A stretch of 5,532 nucleotides of DNA. It comes from Promethearchaeota archaeon (GTDB taxonomy: Archaea; Asgardarchaeota; Lokiarchaeia; Sigyniarchaeales; SOKP01). The notes beneath the pieces were generated by a model that was given only the letters and a program-made list of their open reading frames with translations, did no database searches and was not told the origin of the DNA. A program made the translations under genes and the position numbers. Within the stretch, counting starts at the first letter, position 1. Every line of letters starts with the position of its first letter. The stretch covers positions 1 through 5,532 of the forward strand of contig SDNM01000124.1 of the NCBI GenBank assembly GCA_004524385.1. Reading direction: 5' to 3'. Shown in pieces: positions 1 to 5,478 of the stretch.

Positions 1-1
1 A

Positions 2-163
2 GAATTACCTCTATATATAAAAATCGATATAATCGAAAATGGAATATTAATATATTCCCCAAATAAATACGATTTATATGAATATTTCTACTTTTATCGT
101 AAACTATGGGCAGACCAGAAGCATAGACAGTATATGTCAAAAGAAGAATTTTTATCACTTTAA
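2..163 (+). CDS. 3' end of a gene cut by the window edge; possible nucleotidyltransferase-domain protein
   Basis: An open frame of 53 codons runs from the window edge to a TAA stop at 161-163. The start lies outside the window. The translation looks like real protein: a likely beta strand (LYIKIDII), then ENGILIYS, then a Tyr-rich amphipathic helix (YDLYEYFYFY), then RKLWADQKHRQYMSKEEF. The pattern 'strand, (E)NGILIYS, aromatic helix, charged tail' resembles the C-terminal part of small archaeal nucleotidyltransferases of the MNT/NTP_transf_2 type, where a similar segment follows the catalytic Asp residues. Those catalytic residues would lie upstream and cannot be checked, so the family is a tentative reading. 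The gene ends 147 bases before the end of the convergent GTPase gene. That it is the tail of a coding gene is more certain than its function. Confidence 0.55.
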   Translation, partial: ELPLYIKIDIIENGILIYSPNKYDLYEYFYFYRKLWADQKHRQYMSKEEFLSL

Positions 164-204
164 AAATATTATAATAGTTTGGCATTAATTTCAAAATAAT
201 ATAT

Positions 205-222
205 AAAAAAATCTCCTTTTTT
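205..222. terminator. Candidate bidirectional terminator between convergent genes
   Basis: A run of seven A (205-211), the bases TCTCC, then a run of six T (217-222) lie between the stops of the partial plus-strand gene and the minus-strand GTPase gene. Archaeal RNA polymerase terminates mainly at T-rich stretches of the non-template strand. The T-run would serve the plus-strand gene and the A-run (T on the minus strand) would serve the GTPase gene. A weak A:U hairpin could form but is not required. A second T-rich stretch follows at 234-240. The rest of the gap from 164 to 310 is plain AT-rich DNA with nothing else recognisable. Confidence 0.35.
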
Positions 223-310
223 CTATACTAAATTATTTTTACTTATAGGTAAAAGATGTTAATTTATTAAGTTAAATAGGAACTGATGAATTTAAATGAA
301 TCAAATAACT

Positions 311-952
311 TTAAGGAATCCAATCATAATCCATATTTTGAGTATCCAATATCTTTTTTATGAGAACTTTAAAACTCTCGGAAATATTATAATTTTCTTT
401 TGAAGAGCATCTGAAAAAATCCTTCTCATCATGTCTATATAAGAATTGATCAATTACTAAATCATTAATTTTATCAGGCCCAAGTTCAGAACCAATTTCA
501 GATGCAGTTTGAATTAAGTCGTACTTAGTCCCTAACACAACTCGAGGAACTTTATTTTTATCAACATTTTTAAAAAGTCGTTCATACCACCAATCCAATC
601 TGATTAAACTTTGCATATTAATGAGAGAAAAGACCATTAATACACCACTCACACCACTAATATAAGAAGGAAATAGTATTTGAAATTGTTCTTGCCCTCC
701 AAAATCCCAGATTGTAACAGAGACGAGTGAATCCTCGTTCTTAATTATAATTGGAAGTTCATAACTATAAAAATCAATTCCAATAGTCAATTTCGTATTA
801 TCATTATATTTATCGAAACAAAGCCTATTTGCATAGCAGGTTTTCCCGATGCCTCCGGAACCTAAAATGCATATTTTAAAAACGTACCTATTTGAGGGGA
901 GTATCATAAATTTTTCCATGACTAATTTGTTCGCTAAATCCTCTTTAATCAT
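311..952 (-). CDS. Ras-superfamily small GTPase (Rab/Spg1-like), Asgard type
   Basis: This is a complete 213-residue protein, a nucleotide-dependent switch that presumably acts in the cytoplasm or peripherally at a membrane. Its motifs are in canonical order: P-loop GSGGIGKT (31-38), switch I Thr56 in TIGIDF (as in Rab TIGVDF), G3 WDFGGQE (82-88, with Gln87 equivalent to Ras Gln61), G4 TKYD (142-145), and G5 CSSKE (182-186). G4 has Thr in place of the usual Asn, as in Rho and the Spg1/Tem1 group. About 25 residues precede the G domain, and Met12 and Met16 are possible later starts. No start has a convincing Shine-Dalgarno site; the first ATG is kept because a TATA-like box lies about 35 bases upstream. 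The tail ends DWIP with no prenylation cysteine. The gene is divergent from the metabolic operon. Large sets of such GTPases are typical of Asgard archaea. The GTPase call is near certain; the cellular role is unknown. Confidence 0.95.
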   Translation of the reverse strand: MIKEDLANKLVMEKFMILPSNRYVFKICILGSGGIGKTCYANRLCFDKYNDNTKLTIGIDFYSYELPIIIKNEDSLVSVTIWDFGGQEQFQILFPSYISGVSGVLMVFSLINMQSLIRLDWWYERLFKNVDKNKVPRVVLGTKYDLIQTASEIGSELGPDKINDLVIDQFLYRHDEKDFFRCSSKENYNISESFKVLIKKILDTQNMDYDWIP

Positions 953-984
953 GAGAGGTTAATTAGATATAAATATTTGATAAA

Positions 985-992
985 AATATAAA
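985..992 (-). promoter_or_regulatory. Candidate TATA box of the GTPase gene
   Basis: Read on the minus strand this is TTTATATT, close to the archaeal TATA consensus. It is preceded directly by a purine-rich BRE-like stretch (AAAAAAGTAAA, from 1003 down to about 993). Transcription starting about 25 bases downstream would leave a leader of only about ten bases before the ATG at 952, in keeping with the lack of a Shine-Dalgarno site there. A second TATA-like stretch (966-973) would start transcription inside the first codons and fits only if Met12 is the true start. Position and sequence are the only evidence. Confidence 0.4.
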
Positions 993-1041
993 TTTACTTT
1001 TTTCTCTTACTAAAATGTAGAAATTGAGAGAGATGAAAAAA

Positions 1042-1067
1042 TAATTAGGTCATATCATACCTGATTA
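1042..1067. promoter_or_regulatory. Candidate operator: 26-base near-palindrome in the divergent promoter region
   Basis: The left arm TAATTAGGT (1042-1050) and the right arm ACCTGATTA (1059-1067) match as an inverted repeat at 8 of 9 positions, separated by eight bases. The arms contain a GG/CC core in otherwise AT-rich DNA, the size and form of a site for a dimeric helix-turn-helix regulator. Its right edge touches the BRE-like element of the proposed operon promoter, so a bound protein could block or aid TFB/TBP there. No regulator gene lies in the window. The symmetry is directly visible; the operator role is inferred. Confidence 0.4.
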
Positions 1068-1084
1068 AAAAGTAAATTATTATA
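1067..1084 (+). promoter_or_regulatory. Candidate BRE/TATA promoter of the three-gene operon
   Basis: AAAAAGTAAA (1067-1076, BRE-like) is followed by TTATTATA (1077-1084, TATA-like). The first twelve bases, AAAAAGTAAATT, are also present on the opposite strand at the GTPase promoter (991-1002 in plus coordinates), which supports a core promoter role at both places. Transcription would start near 1105, giving a leader of roughly 40 bases that contains the weak Shine-Dalgarno site AGGT at 1135-1138. An alternative TATA-like sequence at 1114-1120 (TATAAAT) would give an almost leaderless transcript lacking that site and is considered less likely. Confidence 0.35.
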
Positions 1085-1148
1085 ACTAATTAAATTCAAT
1101 TTTTTAATATTGATATAAATTTAAAAAAAACCTTAGGTTAATATAATA

Positions 1149-2315
1149 ATGAATCCTAAAATCATAAGTATAGAATTGACTCCAATACATGTCCCATTCA
1201 AAGAGGCCGTAAGACATGCACTGGGAGAAACTGAAGGGGGTTTAGGAATGGCAATTCCAGCTGAAGAACCTTGGTTAGGGGGAGATTTTGTTATTTGTAA
1301 GCTTGTTGCCGATGATGGCAATATTGGGATTGGAGAGTCATTTGTTTGGTTACCAGAGTCAGGGGTATTACCTGATCAAATTATTAGCGTTATAAAGCAT
1401 GCCTTATATAGATATGTTATAGATGAGAGCCCTTTCAATGTTGAGAAGATACGATATAAGATGGATATCAATGTTGCATTAAATGAGGTTGCTAAAGGGC
1501 TCTTAGATATGGCATGCTATGATTTAATGGGAAAAATTACGGGACTACCTGTATATGAACTCATAGGAGGAAAAACTGTAGAGGAGATTCCGCTCGCAGC
1601 ACTTATACCACTAGCCGATCCTATGTTAATGCGAGGAATTGCTAAAAGTTATTACAAACGAGGTTTTCGGACTTTTAGATTAAAACTTGGAAATAGCATA
1701 CAAGAAGATATTGAAATTTGTGAAATTATAAGAAAGGGCATAGGTTCTGAAGTAAATCTGCGCGTTGATTATAATCAAGCGTATCCTAATCCTCATGAAG
1801 CAATTCGCGCTATTAAAGCAATTGAACCATTTAGAATTGATTTTGCTGAACAACCAGTACGTAATAACGATTATCTTGGCTTAGCTTATGTACAAAAGCG
1901 TGTGGATACTCCTTTAATGTCGCATGAAGATTTTTTTACATTGCGAGATTTTATTATACTAGTAGAGATGGGAGCAGTAGGGGTCCTCGGATTAAATTCC
2001 ACAAGACCAGGAGGAGTCACAAACGCCCTAAGAGCCTTAAATTACGCTGAACAACGAGGTCTTGGCGCTGTGATACACGACCAACCCCTAGGTATTGCTT
2101 CTGCTATGCACATCCATATAGCTACAGCTAAATATCATTCCTTTACTTATGCCGCCGAACTTTTTGGGGCTGAAATGATGGAGGACGATCTCATTACAAA
2201 ACCTCTAAATTTAGAAGGAACGGCTAAAATACCCGAAGGACCAGGCTGGGGGATAGAGCTTGACGAGAGGGCATTAGAGAAATATGCTACGAGCCCTACT
2301 ATAACATTAAAATAA
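1149..2315 (+). CDS. Enolase-superfamily enzyme of the mandelate racemase/muconate lactonizing type
   Basis: This 388-residue protein has the family's usual length and two-domain plan: a capping domain (about 1-135, with GDFVICKLVADDG and GIGESF) and an (alpha/beta)8 barrel. Mg2+ ligands are Asp207 (RVDYNQAY), Glu234 (FAEQP) and Glu260 (SHEDF), the Asp/Glu/Glu set of mandelate racemase. Lys179 in RLKLG and His310 in VIHDQP match its two acid/base residues (Lys166, His297), and Glu337 fits its Glu317. Two positions differ. Arg177 replaces the first Lys of the KxK motif. Asn283 lies five residues before GG, where the racemase has the dyad Asp and muconate-type enzymes have Lys. The family abstracts the alpha proton of a carboxylate to form an Mg-stabilised enolate; the outcome (racemisation, epimerisation, dehydration) is open. 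The ATG is preceded by AGGT at a ten-base gap. This is the first gene of the operon, ending in three in-frame TAA codons 30 bases before the next start. Confidence 0.93.
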   Translation: MNPKIISIELTPIHVPFKEAVRHALGETEGGLGMAIPAEEPWLGGDFVICKLVADDGNIGIGESFVWLPESGVLPDQIISVIKHALYRYVIDESPFNVEKIRYKMDINVALNEVAKGLLDMACYDLMGKITGLPVYELIGGKTVEEIPLAALIPLADPMLMRGIAKSYYKRGFRTFRLKLGNSIQEDIEICEIIRKGIGSEVNLRVDYNQAYPNPHEAIRAIKAIEPFRIDFAEQPVRNNDYLGLAYVQKRVDTPLMSHEDFFTLRDFIILVEMGAVGVLGLNSTRPGGVTNALRALNYAEQRGLGAVIHDQPLGIASAMHIHIATAKYHSFTYAAELFGAEMMEDDLITKPLNLEGTAKIPEGPGWGIELDERALEKYATSPTITLK

Positions 2316-2345
2316 TAATAAAAAAAGTGGATGTATGGTTTTAAA

Positions 2346-4013
2346 ATGAATAATCTAACAATTAATCTCTTTTATAACTGCATTATCTTAACAGTTGATA
2401 AAAATGATTCCAAAGCAAAAGCGATGGCTATTTATGAAGACAAAATCTTAACTATTGGAGAGGAAAGCGTGGTTCGTAATGAAATAGAGAATTTTAAAAG
2501 AGAATCAAATGAAAATATTAATTTAATAGAAAAAAATTTGGATGGAGCATGCATAGTTCCAGGTTTTATCGATGCGCATATGCATCCTGTTATGGCAATC
2601 TATTTCAAAACCCAAATTAATTTGTTGTTTGTAAAAAGTTATTCTGAATTAGAGGCAGTTTTGAAAAGAGAAGATCGTACTAGGGAAGAAGATGAGTGGC
2701 TTTTTGGTTACAACCTAATGGAACAAAGATTCGAAGATCCAGGGGAACATTATTTTCCAGATAGATATAAATTAGATGAATTTTGCCCCAATAGACCAGT
2801 TATCATTCTTAGATATGACGGACATATCTGTTCTGTAAATTCAATTGCATTAAAAAAAATAGGAATTTCGAGAGATACTCTTAAGGAATTCACTCCAAAC
2901 TCAGGAGAAATCCAATTAGATGCGAAAGGAAATCCAACTGGCGTTTTTACTGAAGGTGCCACATCTTATGCTATAGAAAATGCCACGATTCCTAGTAGAG
3001 AGCGGTTTTTAGAGGCTGCTAAAAAATTTACATATGAATTAGCTACTTTTGGTATTACGACCTGTGGCGTTATTGTTCAAATAGGTGAAACGGGAATTGC
3101 AGGTAAAATGGGAAGCGTAGAATTGCCGTTTATAAAATATATAATTAATCAAGGGGTAATCGAGCAAGATTTTGTTTTTTATTTAGCAACTGGCAAACCT
3201 AAGAAAATAAATCAAGTGAAAAGATCATTTTCTAAACTATTTGGTGAGAAAAAAAGATATACTATTGGAGGTCTAAAAGTCTGGGCTGATGGTAGTTTTG
3301 GAGCGTCTACGGCATACTTGTTTAAGCCTTTCACGGATTCACCCGAAGGAAAAACGGGATTTATGATACTAGAGAAGGATAAGCTCTATGAATTATTCAA
3401 TGAGACATATCAACTAGGTTTTCCTATTGCTTGTCATGCAATAGGTGATCAAGCAAATAGAATAGTAGTTGATGTTTTCAGAGATGTCATTAATGAGAAT
3501 AAGAAGTTAAAATCATTAAGATGCAGGATTGAGCATGCATCCCTTGTTAATAAAAAAATTTTGGCGGATGCTGCAGATTTGGGTTTAATTTTCGTATGTC
3601 AACCGTCATTTATAAACAGCGAATACACATGGCTCGAGAAACGATTAGGCTCTGAAAGAATCAAGTATGTTTATCCATTTAGATCTATAATTGATTCAGG
3701 AATCATTTTAGCTGGAGCTTCTGATGCACCAGTCGAATCTGCTAATGTATTAGAAGCATTACATGCATGTATTACAAGAAATGGTTTTGTTCCCGAACAA
3801 TCTATTTCCATTTCTGAAGCCCTCAGGATATTTACATATAATGCAGCCTATGCGCTCGGGCAAGAAACCATAAAAGGGAGTCTTGAAAAAGGAAAATTAG
3901 CAGATTTTGTTATATTAAATCATAATATCATGACTCATCCAATAGATAAATTGACAGAACTTAAAATAATCGCTACTTTTCACCGTGGTAATAAGATTTT
4001 TCCATTGGACTGA
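2346..4013 (+). CDS. YtcJ-type metal-dependent amidohydrolase (Amidohydro_3)
   Basis: This is a 555-residue hydrolase of the amidohydrolase superfamily, expected to be cytoplasmic (no signal peptide) and to cut an amide, formamide, carbamate or related C-N bond with bound metal. Landmarks, counted from the ATG at 2346: N-terminal beta-sandwich part (NCIILTVDKND); metal motif HxH at His78/His80 in PGFIDAHMHP; the YtcJ signature LKVWADGSFGASTAYL with Lys311 (candidate metal-bridging Lys) and Asp315; His364 in CHAIGDQANR; His397 in RIEHASLV; catalytic Asp460 in GASDAPVE; and the closing GSLEKGKLADFVIL strand. Length is typical. An ATG at 2331 is in frame but touches AAAGTGG with no spacing; 2346 has GGT six bases ahead and gives the usual family N terminus, so it is preferred, though not proven. 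It is the second gene of the operon. Bacillus YtcJ and N-substituted formamide deformylase are relatives; the substrate cannot be read from the sequence. Confidence 0.94.
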   Translation: MNNLTINLFYNCIILTVDKNDSKAKAMAIYEDKILTIGEESVVRNEIENFKRESNENINLIEKNLDGACIVPGFIDAHMHPVMAIYFKTQINLLFVKSYSELEAVLKREDRTREEDEWLFGYNLMEQRFEDPGEHYFPDRYKLDEFCPNRPVIILRYDGHICSVNSIALKKIGISRDTLKEFTPNSGEIQLDAKGNPTGVFTEGATSYAIENATIPSRERFLEAAKKFTYELATFGITTCGVIVQIGETGIAGKMGSVELPFIKYIINQGVIEQDFVFYLATGKPKKINQVKRSFSKLFGEKKRYTIGGLKVWADGSFGASTAYLFKPFTDSPEGKTGFMILEKDKLYELFNETYQLGFPIACHAIGDQANRIVVDVFRDVINENKKLKSLRCRIEHASLVNKKILADAADLGLIFVCQPSFINSEYTWLEKRLGSERIKYVYPFRSIIDSGIILAGASDAPVESANVLEALHACITRNGFVPEQSISISEALRIFTYNAAYALGQETIKGSLEKGKLADFVILNHNIMTHPIDKLTELKIIATFHRGNKIFPLD

Positions 4014-4042
4014 TTAAAATTTTAACAAAATTGAATTAAATT

Positions 4043-4050
4043 AAAGTGGG
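4043..4050 (+). promoter_or_regulatory. Ribosome-binding site that decides the transporter start
   Basis: AAAGTGGG lies ten bases before the ATG at 4061. The same AAAGTGG string occurs just before the amidohydrolase gene (2324-2330). Its presence argues against the GTG at 4046, which is part of the string, being the start codon. It matches the anti-Shine-Dalgarno sequence only partly (GTGG rather than GAGG or AGGT), so the role is probable rather than certain. Confidence 0.45.
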
Positions 4051-4060
4051 AATAATATCA

Positions 4061-5464
4061 ATGAGTAAAATAAATGAGAATGATATTTACATCGAGGGCA
4101 ACTCTTCTACAGGGATTCATCTTTCATACGCTCTTGGGAGTTTTTTCAATGATTTTGTGGCTACTGCTTTAAGTATATGGGTATTTAAATTTTATGAGAC
4201 TGAAGTCTTCTTACCTATTATATTTATAACTATAGCAATTGTTATTTATGGATTTTGGAACATGGTTAATGATCCTATCGCAGGTCACTTCTCTGATAGA
4301 AACATAAAATCCATGAAAATTAAGGGAAAAAGATTTACTTGGTTTATAATTACAGCAATTCCTTGTTCCCTAATTTTTGTTTTTATTTTTACTCCCCCAT
4401 TAAACAATGATATTCTAATATTTTTATGGATGCTAGCATTTCTGTGCATTTTTGATACATTATTTTCATTTTTAACGATTAATTGGCAAGCTATCTTTCC
4501 TGATAAATTTAGATCACAGAAGGAACGTACTAAAGTAGCTGGATTTCAAATTCTTTTCTCATTGCTCGGATTGACTGTAGGAATGATGATACCATTGCTA
4601 ATCATAACAACAGGACCTCCTGGGACAAATGTTGAATCCTATTTCGTTACAGCACTAATAACAACAATTATTTGCACTATTACCGTCTTAATTATGTTAC
4701 CCGGTATGCGCGAAGACAGACAAATGATTGATCGTACCTTTCGGATCAAAAAAAGAGAAGATCGTGAACCTTATCTTAAAATATTGAAAAATGCAGTTAA
4801 ACAAAAAAATTTCATGGCATATCTTTTCGCCTATCTCGCACAAACGACCGTTATGGCACTTTTGCTTGCATCTATTCCTTATTGGACGCAATATATTACG
4901 AGAATTACTCCAATGGAAGAATTAATATTATTATTAGTATTTCTCCTAGCAAGTGTTGCTTCTGCTCCAATATGGATAAAAGTAGCTCGAAAATACGGGA
5001 ATAGAATTGGATACATGTGTGGAACTGGAGGAACAGCCATTTTTCTAACAATCGCGATGTTTATTACTGATTTCTACGGAATAATGGTAGGTATGGTTTT
5101 GATTGGAATCTCTATGGGTGCACCTTGGACCCTACTTTATCCATGTTTTTCAGATGTCATTGATGAAATTGTAGTTGAAACGGAAAAACGAGATGAAGGA
5201 GTTTACTATGGCTTACGTACGTTTTTTGGACGCCTTTCCATCGTAATTCAGGCCTTAACATTCGGAATATTACACATTCTCACTCGTTTCAATCCAAAAG
5301 CTACTATTCAATCACCTCTAGCACAGTGGGGTATTCTTATTGGTATGTTTGCAGTCCCTGCATTCTTTTATTTTATCGGATTCTTATGTATGTGGAAAAT
5401 TTATGATCTTAAGCCCGAAAAAGTTCAAATTATTAAAAATAAATTGAAAGAACTAAAACTTTAA
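4061..5464 (+). CDS. GPH-family (MelB-like, MFS_2) cation symporter
   Basis: This 467-residue integral membrane protein has about twelve hydrophobic helices (near residues 20-43, 52-71, 92-113, 118-142, 163-187, 197-217, then after a charged loop 248-275, 287-308, 315-338, 339-363, 393-412, 425-450). Signatures of the glycoside-pentoside-hexuronide:cation symporter family are WNMVNDPIAGHFSDR (66-80) at the end of helix 2 and SDVIDE...KRDEGVYYGLRTFF before helix 11. Asp71 corresponds to MelB Asp59, the coupling proton site. MelB Asp55, a Na+ ligand, is replaced here by Asn67. The likely role is uptake of a sugar, glycoside or other polar solute coupled to H+. A GTG at 4046 could extend the frame by five codons, but it lies inside the purine-rich AAAGTGGG that looks like the ribosome site, ten bases before the ATG at 4061, so the ATG is chosen. 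It starts 47 bases after the amidohydrolase stop and closes the operon, ending in two in-frame TAA codons. Confidence 0.93.
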   Translation: MSKINENDIYIEGNSSTGIHLSYALGSFFNDFVATALSIWVFKFYETEVFLPIIFITIAIVIYGFWNMVNDPIAGHFSDRNIKSMKIKGKRFTWFIITAIPCSLIFVFIFTPPLNNDILIFLWMLAFLCIFDTLFSFLTINWQAIFPDKFRSQKERTKVAGFQILFSLLGLTVGMMIPLLIITTGPPGTNVESYFVTALITTIICTITVLIMLPGMREDRQMIDRTFRIKKREDREPYLKILKNAVKQKNFMAYLFAYLAQTTVMALLLASIPYWTQYITRITPMEELILLLVFLLASVASAPIWIKVARKYGNRIGYMCGTGGTAIFLTIAMFITDFYGIMVGMVLIGISMGAPWTLLYPCFSDVIDEIVVETEKRDEGVYYGLRTFFGRLSIVIQALTFGILHILTRFNPKATIQSPLAQWGILIGMFAVPAFFYFIGFLCMWKIYDLKPEKVQIIKNKLKELKL

Positions 5465-5478
5465 TAATTATAAAGAAA

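Noticed and set aside
1114..1120. TATAAAT as the operon TATA box
   Set aside because: Transcription from it would begin only a few bases before the ATG and would skip the AGGT ribosome site. The element at 1067-1084 gives a more coherent leader, though this one cannot be fully excluded.
1133..1321. Minus-strand open frame of 62 codons over the start of the MR-like gene
   Set aside because: It lies antisense to a clear enolase-superfamily coding region, has low-complexity Ser/Pro-rich content typical of a shadow frame, and shows no family resemblance.
2750..2962. Minus-strand open frame of 70 codons inside the amidohydrolase gene
   Set aside because: It is antisense to well-supported coding sequence, has no recognisable domain and no upstream promoter or ribosome site of note.
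4014..4025. Perfect 12-base palindrome TTAAAATTTTAA right after the amidohydrolase stop
   Set aside because: It is made only of A and T in an AT-rich gap, so symmetry is expected often. It would form a very weak hairpin, and no T-rich terminator position argues for transcript ends inside the operon.
4697..4891. Minus-strand open frame of 64 codons inside the transporter gene
   Set aside because: It is antisense to the loop and helix 7 coding region. Its Cys- and Phe-rich content looks like a reverse-complement shadow of membrane-helix codons.
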